From: an uncultured Paracoccaceae bacterium
GTDB taxonomy: Bacteria; Pseudomonadota; Alphaproteobacteria; Rhodobacterales; Rhodobacteraceae
Direction: 5' to 3'
Length of the DNA stretch: 64,000 nt
NCBI GenBank assembly: GCA_947497065.1
Contig: CANMEQ010000002.1
Span: forward strand, 1 to 64,000
The translations under genes and the position numbers were made by a program. This document shows, in pieces, positions 36,223 through 45,110 of this stretch (the stretch's first letter is position 1; each line of letters starts with the position of its first letter). The notes below the pieces were generated by a model that made no database searches, was not told where the DNA came from, and worked only from the letters and a program-made list of their open reading frames with translations.

Positions 36223-37173
36223 GTGAATCTAAACGGGTTGAGGTATTTTTTGGAGGTGGCGAAGTGTAAATCCATTCGCCGCGCCGCAGAACGCCAACAC
36301 ATCGCGGCGTCTGCCATCAGTAGACAGATTTCAGCCCTAGAGCATGAGTTGGATTGTGTGCTGCTGGATCGACGTTCCGATGGTGTGACCTTGACCGAAG
36401 CGGGAATGCGGCTGTGGAAACACGGGCTCAAAATTGAGGCTCAGCTCCGGCTGGTTCAATCTGACGTTGATGATTTGCGGGCGCTGCATCGGGGGGCGAT
36501 CCGGATTACAACTGTTGAGGGGATAACCGAGAATTTTCTGCCGGATGTTTTGACAGAATTTAACGAACGTTACCCGGATGTCGTTTTCGAAACCACGGTC
36601 GCCAGCCGTGATGAAACCATCGATGCATTAGATCGATACGAGGCGGACCTTGGGTTTGTTTATGACTTTTCCAATCATCATGCGATTGAGACCTTGGCCG
36701 ATTACCACCAACCGCTTTTGCCTTTTGTTCCTGAAGGGCATGATCTTGCGGATGGACGAGAGATTGGGCTCGCGGAGCTATTGGAGTACGATCATGTTTT
36801 GCCCGATGACAGTTTTGGGATCAGCCAGCTGATCAAACGTGTGGCAAAGAAAGAAAAAGGGAAAGTCTCGCCCAGAACGATTGGGAACAGCCTTCAATTT
36901 TTGCGTGGATACGCGATGCGCAACAGCGCCGTGTTTTTTGTTCCTGTCCAAGCGGTGTTTACGGAAGTGAGCGAAAACCGGTTGATCCCTGTGAATTTGG
37001 TGTGTCCTGCGTTTGAACATCGCAAGCTGTCTATCGCGCGTAGACGGCAGAGATCGCTTTCACCGGCAACGACACTATTTGCGAAATTTGCGGAGGAACG
37101 TTTCAAGGCATGGGAGGACCGCGACATGTCGGCCCTGGACGCAGCGCGCCAGACATGGTGGGCGCGCTGCTAG
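36223..37173 (+). CDS. LysR-family transcriptional regulator
   Basis: A 316-residue LysR-type regulator. The N-terminal winged helix-turn-helix is plain (LRYFLEVAKCKSIRRAAERQ, then ISRQISALEHELDCVLLDRR in part) and the effector domain follows. GTG at 36223 with GAGGGG upstream is the start. It is divergent from the dctPQM-amidase operon and probably controls it in response to the imported compound. A palindromic operator lies between the genes. RidA converges on it with 4 bp between the stop codons. Confidence 0.9.
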   Translation: MNLNGLRYFLEVAKCKSIRRAAERQHIAASAISRQISALEHELDCVLLDRRSDGVTLTEAGMRLWKHGLKIEAQLRLVQSDVDDLRALHRGAIRITTVEGITENFLPDVLTEFNERYPDVVFETTVASRDETIDALDRYEADLGFVYDFSNHHAIETLADYHQPLLPFVPEGHDLADGREIGLAELLEYDHVLPDDSFGISQLIKRVAKKEKGKVSPRTIGNSLQFLRGYAMRNSAVFFVPVQAVFTEVSENRLIPVNLVCPAFEHRKLSIARRRQRSLSPATTLFAKFAEERFKAWEDRDMSALDAARQTWWARC

Positions 37174-37177
37174 GTGG

Positions 37178-37672
37178 TTAGGCCTTTAAAAGGACAGTCA
37201 TTTCCGCTTCGATTGGCGCATCTAAGCCGAGCTCGTTTTGGAACAGCGCTGCGCGGGCATGTTTGCCGCGCTCTTCCCCAAAAACGTCGACATAGAGGTC
37301 GGACGCCCCGTTCAGCACCAAATGCGCTTCGGTGAAGCCGGGGGCGGAATTGACGTAGCCGACCATCTTGATGATGCGTTCAATCCGGTCCAGATCGCCA
37401 ATCGCTTTCTTCATCAAGGCAAGGTGGTTCAGGGCCATGAGCTTGGCTGATTCATAGCCTTGCTCAATCGTCAGTTCACCACCGAGCTTACCTTTAATCG
37501 GCATGATGTCGTTGTCGTTCTCGTCGCGGATTGTGCCCAGCGTGCCTGACACGTAGAGGATTTGGCCGACCTGAACCGCAGGTAGGTAATTCCCGATTGG
37601 CCTAGGGGGCGGGGGCAACTTGAGCCCAAGTTCGATCAGTTTGCGCTCTACTATGCCTGTGGTTTCAGTCAT
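37178..37672 (-). CDS. RidA-family protein
   Basis: A 164-residue RidA/YjgF-type protein. LPAVQVGQILYVSGTLGT and the tail HARAALFQNELGLDAPIEAEM carry the family's features, with the arginine of the active site in the latter. Archetypal RidA deaminates reactive enamines and imines; longer, non-archetypal members like this one have been linked to other roles. It stands beside the amidase/TRAP locus and may help process its products. Transcribed on its own, convergent with lysR. Confidence 0.85.
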   Translation of the reverse strand: MTETTGIVERKLIELGLKLPPPPRPIGNYLPAVQVGQILYVSGTLGTIRDENDNDIMPIKGKLGGELTIEQGYESAKLMALNHLALMKKAIGDLDRIERIIKMVGYVNSAPGFTEAHLVLNGASDLYVDVFGEERGKHARAALFQNELGLDAPIEAEMTVLLKA

Positions 37673-39055
37673 CCGGTTTCCTCATTAGACAGTTTCTGCG
37701 TTAATCCTAGGGTCATGAATTGACTGCAGGAAGTCGCCATCGGGCAGGGGTTCGTTGCCGCTTCAGCAACGCAATTTTTGGCCTTCGCCTGGCTGAGGTA
37801 ACTTGGGCCACAACACAGGTTGCTGGTATCTATGCTGCCATTGAAAGCGATTATCATTCCCCAGCCTGGCTATACGACACGTCGGCTGCAGCTAATTGTA
37901 CTGAAGCGGATTTCGCGGTTGGTTGACTTTTCGGTGCGAGGTTCGGTTTTTTTGAAGAACGCTTTCTCTAAGATCATCTAGTTTTTGCAAGGTATAGAGG
38001 GGAGCTGATCGCGGCCGGGAATGTTGTCACCGCAATAAGACACTCTGGTTTCGTGGATATGAAGCTACCAGTTCGCAAAAGCGTAACTGCCAGACCTGCA
38101 ATACGGATCACGCCGGCGCAGAATATCATTTCCATAGATGGCTTTGGAAGGTAGCTCCTGGAGGAGGTGGTCCGGTCGTTGATACCGCTGTTTACTCGGT
38201 TTGTAGCTGCGATATCTAGATAAGTTAGATCGTCACCCGATAGATCATCTCACATTTGGACCGCACGTAAGAAATCGCCGCTCTGGCCAGAAAATCTGGG
38301 TGCACTTCTGGAACTCCTGAAACCTCTCGGGTCTACGACCCGAGAGTGTATTGTTTTTCACACTGTCTTGAGCCACTCAGGTATCGCTGCAAACGAAGAG
38401 ATCTGGCCAATTGCAGATAACTCTATCGTCAGATATGAGTACTAGTCATGAGACGCCTTGTTGCTCCATAACAGTGGATTTCAATGCGGACTCGTATTAG
38501 TGCATCATTTAAAAGATAATCGACCCGTCTAAAAACGCGCCGAGCTTATTGCCGCTGCCTTTGATTCCATTGGGCTGAATGGTTCGATATGCCAAGAATG
38601 CGAAGTGACGTAGAACATACGACTATTTGCAACGCGGTTAAGGAAAAAGCATCGGAAACTGCGCCTTTTCTCGAGGTTGAGAGTGCGGATGAGTGGTTTG
38701 TTATCCTGCTCACATTTCACAATGTCTCAAAACGAATGCGCATGTACCTAAAAATTGAGACCAAAATACACCTAGCATGCCTCATCACAGCGTGAAGTTT
38801 TCCAAGTTGCAATTTAACTCTACTCGATTGCTTCTCGGAAACAGGAAAAGCGCGGCCTAAGCTGTGAAATTCTGAGAGACGGATTTGGTAATTTGCAACA
38901 GGACATGAAAGTTCGTCAAAGTCGCGGCCCGTTCAAAACGGCTATTGGAGATATGCTCAAATGCCGCGGATTTACAATAAAGTACTAGATTGGAGGTGGA
39001 CCGTTTTTAGAGCCGAATGCATTTTTGAAAATCAGAAAAAAAAACAAACAAAAAT
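37673..39055. other. 1.4-kb region without a supported gene
   Basis: The longest gene-poor stretch of the window. It has many stops in all frames; frames at 37720-37926 and 38589-38795 are short and show no family features or ribosome binding sites. A perfect hairpin with a T-rich tail lies at 38324-38358. The region could contain gene remnants or an unrecognised small RNA. Confidence 0.5.
38324..38358 (+). terminator. Orphan intrinsic-terminator-like hairpin
   Basis: CTCTCGGGTC (38324-38333) and GACCCGAGAG (38337-38346) form a perfect 10-bp stem with a 3-nt loop, followed by TGTATTGTTTTT. It looks like a Rho-independent terminator in plus orientation, but no gene lies within 1.1 kb upstream on that strand, so it may end a small RNA. 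Confidence 0.6.
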
Positions 39056-39967
39056 CTAAAAACTGACGCACCCCAGAAGAGCGGCGTTATCATTGTCGGC
39101 GACAAAGAGTGATGGGTTCTTTTGCAACCAAAATTGGCTGGGGGCTTGCAGAGCTTTAACGAGTTGAGGAGCAGCAACTGTGGCCAGTGCACGGGCCACG
39201 CTACCTGCCAGGTAAATGCCATGCGACGGCATGTAGCTCAGTGAGAAATCACGAAGTAGGAGGCCCAAAAGCTGCGCGTAGATGTCTATGGCCTGAGTTG
39301 CGATTTCGTGGGTGGGCGCGCCATAGTTTTGTGTTGCTTGTAGGCCTGTAACAGTGCTCGATGATGTGAATGCTTGACAGAATGCAGTTAGGCCGCGGCC
39401 TGAAAAAAGGGCTTCGACCGTTGGGAAGTGTTTCGAGTTTTGAATGTATTTGTCTAGTTCGGCTTTGATGGAGGACGGCACCGAAATGTGGCCCGCCTCG
39501 GCGGGGGGGCAAATTGTGCGTTGGTCTGCCGTGATGACCTGACTTACATTAAAGCCTGTTCCAATCCCGACCACCAAGGCTTGGCCGTCGGGATTATCGG
39601 GGCGACCGGGGCCGCAAAGCTGGGTCACCTGATCTGCGCCTAACATAGGCACCGCGTAACCGAGTGCTGCAAGATCGTTCATTAGAGTGACGCTCCTACA
39701 TGCGAATTCCTGCGCCAGATCATCTGCCAAGATTGACCAATTGCGGTTGGTTAGGGTGGCGCGGCCCGCGTGAACGGGCCCCGCTACTGCAATGACCATC
39801 TCATCCACCACGGCAGTTGGATGGGCCTTAAAATATGCGCGCAACAGATCATCAAGACCATCCCAACCGGTGTTTGAAAACCGTTGTACTGTGTCTGGAT
39901 CGATCACACCGTTGAAGGTCAAGCCTAGGCGTGCGTTTGTACCGCCGATATCTGCAACAAGCCGCAT
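39056..39967 (-). CDS. glk: Glucokinase
   Basis: A 303-residue glucokinase of the bacterial Glk (non-ROK) family, which phosphorylates glucose with ATP in the cytoplasm. The phosphate-binding DIGGTNARLG opens the protein (residues 5-14). LMNDLAALGYAVP and VVGIGTGFNVS are family segments, and GHIS with a following glutamate-poor loop replaces the usual GHxxF/E context. It is the last gene of the sugar ABC transporter operon, only 3 bp past the ATPase gene, and so makes use of the imported sugar. Confidence 0.9.
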   Translation of the reverse strand: MRLVADIGGTNARLGLTFNGVIDPDTVQRFSNTGWDGLDDLLRAYFKAHPTAVVDEMVIAVAGPVHAGRATLTNRNWSILADDLAQEFACRSVTLMNDLAALGYAVPMLGADQVTQLCGPGRPDNPDGQALVVGIGTGFNVSQVITADQRTICPPAEAGHISVPSSIKAELDKYIQNSKHFPTVEALFSGRGLTAFCQAFTSSSTVTGLQATQNYGAPTHEIATQAIDIYAQLLGLLLRDFSLSYMPSHGIYLAGSVARALATVAAPQLVKALQAPSQFWLQKNPSLFVADNDNAALLGCVSF

Positions 39968-39970
39968 AAT

Positions 39971-41068
39971 TTAGTTCAGACGCTCGCCAGTTTCAGGGCC
40001 GAAGTAGGACACTTTGCCGAGATCAAACGCAAGGTTCAGGTTTTGCCCTGCGACTGCAGCCGTTTCGGCATGCAAACGAGCTGTGACCTGTTTTCCACCA
40101 AGCTGCATCACGGCGAACGTATCAGCGCCTGCAGGCTCAACGATATCGATCATGCAATCCGCTTCCTGACGATCTTCGCTGCGACGCAAATTTGCATCTG
40201 CGATATCTTCGGGACGCACCCCCAGAATGACGTTTTCGGGCAGATCTTTGTTTTTCGTGTCAATCAAAGTAATCGGTCCACCGGTTTCACGCGCAATCTC
40301 GATTTCCACACCTTGACCGTTGTTCTTTGTTTTTGCGGGGATCAGGTTCATCGCGGGGCTGCCCATGAAGTCCGCCACAAAGAGGTTGGCTGGGTGGTTG
40401 TAGATCTCAGATGGCGTACCAATCTGCTGGATCACGCCGCCCTTCATTACGACGATCTTCGTGGCCAAGGTCATCGCCTCAATTTGGTCGTGCGTCACAT
40501 AGACCATCGAGGCACCGAGACGTTTGTGGAGTGCCTTGATTTCGGTACGCATTTCGACACGCAGTTTGGCATCAAGGTTCGACAGCGGTTCGTCAAATAA
40601 GAACAGCTTTGGATCACGGACAAGCGCACGGCCCATGGCCACACGTTGACGTTGGCCGCCAGACAATTGACCTGGTTTACGGTTCAAGAGCGGTTCGATC
40701 TGCAATTGTGTCGCTACATGTTTTAGCTTTTCGTCCTGTGTGGATTGATCAACGCCACGCACTTTCATACCAAATGTGATGTTCTTGGCGACCGTCATTG
40801 TCGGGTACAGCGCGTAGGATTGAAACACCATCGCGATGTCTCGGTCCTTTGGATTGACGTGTGTCATATCCTGCCCACCGATGCTCAACCGACCATCTGT
40901 GATGGGCTCTAAGCCAGCGATGCAATTCAATAGGGTGGATTTCCCACAGCCAGATGGACCGACAAGAACGAGGAAGTCACCTTGTTCAATGGCAACATTG
41001 ATATCTTTAAGGATTTGAGTGGACCCGTAGCTTTTGAACAGGTTGTTTATTTCGAGGATGGGGGCCAT
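39971..41068 (-). CDS. Sugar ABC transporter ATPase (MalK/UgpC type)
   Basis: A 365-residue ATPase of the carbohydrate importer class. Walker A GPSGCGKST (37-45), signature LSGGQRQR (135-142) and Walker B LFLFDEP (155-161) are intact, and a C-terminal regulatory TOBE domain runs from about 240. It energises the two permease proteins encoded just upstream. Such ATPases may be shared among sugar transporters. The gene order binding protein, two permeases, ATPase, glucokinase is typical of a glucose importer. Confidence 0.93.
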   Translation of the reverse strand: MAPILEINNLFKSYGSTQILKDINVAIEQGDFLVLVGPSGCGKSTLLNCIAGLEPITDGRLSIGGQDMTHVNPKDRDIAMVFQSYALYPTMTVAKNITFGMKVRGVDQSTQDEKLKHVATQLQIEPLLNRKPGQLSGGQRQRVAMGRALVRDPKLFLFDEPLSNLDAKLRVEMRTEIKALHKRLGASMVYVTHDQIEAMTLATKIVVMKGGVIQQIGTPSEIYNHPANLFVADFMGSPAMNLIPAKTKNNGQGVEIEIARETGGPITLIDTKNKDLPENVILGVRPEDIADANLRRSEDRQEADCMIDIVEPAGADTFAVMQLGGKQVTARLHAETAAVAGQNLNLAFDLGKVSYFGPETGERLN

Positions 41069-41073
41069 TGAGG

Positions 41074-41967
41074 TTATCCTTTCACGGATCCGGCGGTTAA
41101 TCCGCGGACGAAGTATTTTCCAGCGACGACATAGACGAATAGGGTTGGCAGGGCTGCGATGATCGCTGCGGCCATATCCACGTTATATGCTTTGACGCCA
41201 GTGGTTGAGTTTACGATGTTGTTGAGAGCAACTGTCACGGGTTGCGTTCCGGCTTGGCTGAACGACACACCAAACAGGAAATCGTTCCAGATTTGGGTGA
41301 ATTGCCAGATGACGGTCACAACGATGATGGGGAGCGACAGAGGCAAGAAGATCGACCAAAAGATCCGGAAGAACCCCGCGCCATCCACTTTTGCAGCTTT
41401 TGTCAGTTCGGATGGGATCGAGACGTAGTAGTTCCGAAAGAACAGTGTCGTGAAGCCAAGCCCATAAATGACGTGCACAAAGATCAGCCCTGGAATAGTG
41501 CCGGCCATCCCCATCAGACCCAACGTGCGGGCCATGGGCAGCAAGACCACCTGAAACGGAATAAAGCAGCCGAACAACATCAGAGCGAAGAACAGGTTTG
41601 CGCCTTTAAAGCGCCATTGGGCCACGACATATCCGTTCAATGCGCCAATCAAGGTGGAAATGAGGACCGCAGGAATAGCGATTAGGACCGAGTTCCAGAA
41701 GTAAGGGCGCACACCTTCACATTGGATACCGGTGCAGGCTTGCGACCAAGCTGTCCGCCATGCCTCGAAGGTCACTTCGCGGGGGAGCGAAATTAGGTCG
41801 CCGGTGCGAATTTCATCAAGGCTTTTGAACGATGTTGTCACCATGACGAACAGCGGCATGAGATAGAAAAGCGCAAAGAGGCCAAGCATCAGGTAGAGCG
41901 TCCAACGCAATGCGATTTTGCCAGCGCGGCTGCCCGATTGAGAGGCTGTGTAAGACATATCAGTCAT
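41074..41967 (-). CDS. Sugar ABC transporter permease (MalG type)
   Basis: A 297-residue inner-membrane permease with six membrane segments. The EAA loop that docks the ATPase is seen in IPSELTKAAKVDGAGFFRIF, within residues 200-230. It overlaps the preceding permease gene by 8 bp and is 5 bp from the ATPase gene. Close resemblance to glucose/mannose-type GtsC permeases is suggested by the operon; the permease alone does not define the substrate. Confidence 0.92.
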   Translation of the reverse strand: MTDMSYTASQSGSRAGKIALRWTLYLMLGLFALFYLMPLFVMVTTSFKSLDEIRTGDLISLPREVTFEAWRTAWSQACTGIQCEGVRPYFWNSVLIAIPAVLISTLIGALNGYVVAQWRFKGANLFFALMLFGCFIPFQVVLLPMARTLGLMGMAGTIPGLIFVHVIYGLGFTTLFFRNYYVSIPSELTKAAKVDGAGFFRIFWSIFLPLSLPIIVVTVIWQFTQIWNDFLFGVSFSQAGTQPVTVALNNIVNSTTGVKAYNVDMAAAIIAALPTLFVYVVAGKYFVRGLTAGSVKG

Positions 41968-42832
41968 CTTTAGTCCTCAGTTCTGAGTAGAGGTACGGCA
42001 CGACAATGGTGAAAACGACCATCATCATAATCATCGCAGAGCTGGCCGCTTGGCCGATATCACCGCGTGAAAACGCCATTGTGTACATGTAAGTCGCGGG
42101 CAGATCGGTGGCGTATCCTGGGCCACCCCCTGTAAGCGCGATCACCAAATCGAAACTTTTGATCGCAAGGTGCGACAAGACGATAAAGGCTGATAGGAAA
42201 ATCGGAGCCATCGCGGGGATGATAATCGCCGTGTAAACGCGCCAAGTCGGGATACCGTCGACCTGAGCGGCCTTGATGATTTCTTGATCAACGGATCGCA
42301 GACCCGCAAGAAACAACGCCATCACAAAACCAGAGCTTTGCCAGATCGCAGCAATCACAACTGTGTAAATCGCCATGTTTGGGTCAACGAGCCAGTTGAA
42401 AGTGAAATTCTCAAATCCCCAACCGCGGACTGTGGCCTCGAGGCCAAGCCCCGGGTTCAAAATCCACTTCCATGCTGTCCCGGTCACAATCATAGAGAGG
42501 GCCATAGGGTACAGGTAGATGGTGCGGATCGCGCCTTCGGTGCGAATGTTTTGGTCCAACAGAATTGCGAGGATCAGGCCAAGGATCATTGCGATCACAA
42601 TGAACAAGAACCCGAACACAAACAGGTTGGTAAACGCGGTATCCCAGCGTGGGGATGCAAACAGGCGGTCATACTGAATGAAGCCGTCAATCTCATATCG
42701 TGGTAAAAGCCGCGACCGCGTCAAAGATACCCAAGCCGTCCAAGCGATAAAGCCGTAGACGAAGATCAGGACAACGATGAACGAGGGGGCTAAAACCAAT
42801 TTCGGCATGTGTTCTTCAAGCCATTTGGTCAT
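41960..42832 (-). CDS. Sugar ABC transporter permease (MalF type)
   Basis: A 290-residue permease with six membrane segments; the EAA loop is VDQEIIKAAQVDGIPTWRVY. ATG at 42832 is used as the start since AAGGAA stands 7 bp upstream; the frame extends 11 codons further. It is separated from the binding-protein gene by a strong hairpin and overlaps the second permease gene by 8 bp. Confidence 0.92.
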   Translation of the reverse strand: MTKWLEEHMPKLVLAPSFIVVLIFVYGFIAWTAWVSLTRSRLLPRYEIDGFIQYDRLFASPRWDTAFTNLFVFGFLFIVIAMILGLILAILLDQNIRTEGAIRTIYLYPMALSMIVTGTAWKWILNPGLGLEATVRGWGFENFTFNWLVDPNMAIYTVVIAAIWQSSGFVMALFLAGLRSVDQEIIKAAQVDGIPTWRVYTAIIIPAMAPIFLSAFIVLSHLAIKSFDLVIALTGGGPGYATDLPATYMYTMAFSRGDIGQAASSAMIMMMVVFTIVVPYLYSELRTKDD

Positions 42833-42852
42833 AGAATGTTCCTTAAAAGTGT

Positions 42853-42877
42853 CCCCCCTCAACACGGTTGAGGGGGG
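42853..42877 (-). promoter_or_regulatory. Strong hairpin between binding-protein and permease genes
   Basis: CCCCCCTCAAC (42853-42863) and GTTGAGGGGGG (42867-42877) form a perfect 11-bp stem with a 3-nt loop, 10 bp past the binding-protein stop. No long T run follows on the minus strand, so part of the transcripts should continue. It probably raises the ratio of binding protein to membrane parts. Confidence 0.7.
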
Positions 42878-42886
42878 AGGTAGACC

Positions 42887-44131
42887 TTACAGGCTATTTG
42901 CGATGGCATCTGCCAACATCTGTACCGCGTCCGCGGAGGACATATCAGAGTTGAAATGGGCCGTCACAGTATCCGTGATCGCACCGGCCTGAGCACCGCG
43001 AAGCGCCATGCCGTGGGCATAAGATGGCAGCAGTGAGCCGCTTTCGTTGCTTGCGGCCATATCGGCAGAGGAAAGAGCTGCACAGCTGTCAAAGTTATCT
43101 AAGGAAACGTCTGTACGCACAGGGATGGAACCTTTGTTCAGGTTGAATACTTCCTGAAAGCTTTCACCGACAACCAATTCGGCCAAAAGCGCCTGACCGT
43201 CTTGTTTGTCCTGACCGTCAACTTCGAACATCGCGAAGCTGTCGACATTGTAGAGGAAGCCTTCACCCGGCGTAGACAGGCACAAGAAGTCTTCGCCCGG
43301 TACTTTCCCAGCCGCAATGAATTCGCCCTTGGCCCAGTCGCCCATGATTTGGAAAGCGGCTTCGCCGTTCATGACCATTGCAGTTGCGAGGTTCCAGTCA
43401 CGACCAGAAAAGTTGCTGTCAACGAAACCCCGCATTGTGCGCATTTGGTCGAACACCGCGACCATCTCTTCAGACGTCAGCGTGTCCATATCGAGTTCAA
43501 CGAACGCTTTGCGGAAGCCTTCGGCCCCCAAAATGCCCAGTGCCACAGCTTCGAACACCGTCGCGTCTTGCCATGCCTGACCACCGTGTGCCAATGGGAT
43601 GATACCTGCGGCGAGAAGCGTTTCAGCCGCTGCGTTGAACTCGTCCCATGTTGTTGGCATTTCCAAACCGTTTGCGGCCAACACTTCGGCATTTGCCCAA
43701 ATCCAATCAACGCGGTGAACGTTTACAGGGGCAGCACACCAAGTGCCATCACACTGCATGTGCGCCGCGATTGCCTCGGGCAAAACCTCCGCCCAATTTT
43801 GAGCCTCTGCTACTGCAGAAATGTCCGCAAGAACGCCTTCTTCGAACCATTCTTGGATTGCTGGACCTTTGATTTGCGCAGCTGTTGGCGCGTTACCGGC
43901 CAGAACGCGCGCGCGCAAAGCTGTACCTGCAGCGTCACCGCCACCACCGGCGACCGGCATATCTGTCCACGTTCCACCGCCTGCAGCGAATTCTTCTTGC
44001 AGAACAGCAACGGATTTGGCTTCGCCGCCAGATGTCCAGTAGTGCAGAACCTCTGCCTGTGGTTCTGCAAGTGCCGCAGTGGACGCAACGATTGCCATGC
44101 CAGAAACGGCGCTTAGTGTTTTCAATGTCAT
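42887..44131 (-). CDS. Sugar ABC transporter binding protein (glucose/mannose type)
   Basis: A 414-residue periplasmic binding protein with a signal peptide (about 1-22, ALAEP). VLHYWTSGGEAKSVAVLQEEF, in part, and GGGGDAAGTALRARVLAGN, AAQIKGPAIQEW, all in the first 100 residues, recall the glucose-binding GtsA protein of pseudomonads. The final gene of the operon being glucokinase agrees with glucose or a similar hexose as ligand. It is the operon's first gene and is divergent from a two-component system, with phased repeats between. Confidence 0.9.
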   Translation of the reverse strand: MTLKTLSAVSGMAIVASTAALAEPQAEVLHYWTSGGEAKSVAVLQEEFAAGGGTWTDMPVAGGGGDAAGTALRARVLAGNAPTAAQIKGPAIQEWFEEGVLADISAVAEAQNWAEVLPEAIAAHMQCDGTWCAAPVNVHRVDWIWANAEVLAANGLEMPTTWDEFNAAAETLLAAGIIPLAHGGQAWQDATVFEAVALGILGAEGFRKAFVELDMDTLTSEEMVAVFDQMRTMRGFVDSNFSGRDWNLATAMVMNGEAAFQIMGDWAKGEFIAAGKVPGEDFLCLSTPGEGFLYNVDSFAMFEVDGQDKQDGQALLAELVVGESFQEVFNLNKGSIPVRTDVSLDNFDSCAALSSADMAASNESGSLLPSYAHGMALRGAQAGAITDTVTAHFNSDMSSADAVQMLADAIANSL

Positions 44132-44261
44132 TTTGATTTCCTCCCAGAAATGAACGGGCCCGTGACGGGACCGGTGTCCTGATTACTGCGTTTGCACCTC
44201 GAGCATTGCAATTAGCGAAGAGCGGGTATTCGGGGTGAAGATGCTATTAGTGGCGGACTTC

Positions 44262-44308
44262 GTTACACGTTGTTACGTTACTCTCGATTTTGTTGCACGT
44301 TGTTACAT
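44262..44308. promoter_or_regulatory. Phased GTTAC repeats, likely response-regulator sites
   Basis: Two copies of GTTRCACGTTGTTACRT lie at 44262-44278 and 44292-44308, 30 bp apart. Within each copy the word GTTAC/GTTGC repeats with 10-bp spacing; another GTTAC sits at 44277-44281. Direct repeats with one-turn spacing are the usual form of OmpR-family sites. The array is between the sugar operon and the OmpR-type regulator gene (57 bp before it), so autoregulation and sugar-operon control are likely. Confidence 0.6.
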
Positions 44309-44364
44309 AAGTGCTCATCTCTGGGGCAATGTCGCCTGAATTTCGCATCATAAAAGGGCAGTTT

Positions 44365-45102
44365 ATGGCAATTCCGCGTATTCTTGTTGTCGATGATGAT
44401 TCTGACATGCGGCAGATGATGACGCAATTTTTGCGCCAGAACGGAACGATCGCTCTGCCCGCGGCAACCGAGCGAGAGGTGCAGGGCCACCTTGCTGGCG
44501 GTCGGGTTGATCTGATCCTGTTGGACGTCATGCTGGGCGATGAGAATGGGCTCGAAATCTGTGGTCGTCTGCGGGACGAGCAAGATGTACCGGTGATCAT
44601 GGTTTCCGCCCTTTCAGCCGATCATCAACGCATGGAAGGCTATGCGGTGGGTGCCGATGATTACATCGTCAAACCGTTTAACCCTGACCTGCTCTTGGCG
44701 CGGGTCAAAGCCGTACTGTCACGCGCGCGGAGATCGTCTTCGCTTGTGCATCGGCGCAATATTAGGACCTTCCTTTTTGCGGGCTGGACCTATCACGCAA
44801 AAACCGAAGAGGTCCTTTCGCCAGACAACGTACAAGTCGCGCTGTCGCAACGGGAAACCGCCCTTTTACAGGTCTTGATCGCCAATCCTCATATCCCTCT
44901 GACACGAGCTGAAATAGCCGCAGCTTTGGATGTCACTGGCGATACGTCTCAATCTACGGAAAGCATTGGCCGATCGATTGATGTCTTGGTGGGCCGCTTG
45001 CGCAGCAAGATCGAGGCAAACCCGAAGGCCCCTAATATTCTCAAAACAGAACGCGGCGTCGGATACGTCTTTGCCGTCGACGTCGAAACGCAAGATACTT
45101 GA
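44365..45102 (+). CDS. OmpR-family response regulator
   Basis: A 245-residue regulator. The receiver domain has the acidic pair at residues 10-12, phospho-acceptor Asp54 (LLDVMLG) and Lys103 (VKPF). The C-terminal winged helix begins near 130 and ends RSKIEANPKAPNILKTERGVG with the typical recognition helix and wing, in part. ATG at 44365 follows AAAAGGG; a longer frame starts at 44311. With the kinase gene downstream and the sugar operon divergent, it resembles the GltR/GtrS pair that controls glucose uptake in pseudomonads. Confidence 0.9.
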   Translation: MAIPRILVVDDDSDMRQMMTQFLRQNGTIALPAATEREVQGHLAGGRVDLILLDVMLGDENGLEICGRLRDEQDVPVIMVSALSADHQRMEGYAVGADDYIVKPFNPDLLLARVKAVLSRARRSSSLVHRRNIRTFLFAGWTYHAKTEEVLSPDNVQVALSQRETALLQVLIANPHIPLTRAEIAAALDVTGDTSQSTESIGRSIDVLVGRLRSKIEANPKAPNILKTERGVGYVFAVDVETQDT

Positions 45103-45110
45103 GCGGGTCG

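Noticed and set aside
38589-38795. 68-codon frame in the gene-free stretch
   Set aside because: Low-quality coding signal with no start context; left as intergenic.
43202-44116. 304-codon frame opposite the sugar-binding protein gene
   Set aside because: Cysteine- and arginine-rich translation without domain features, fully antisense to a well-supported gene.
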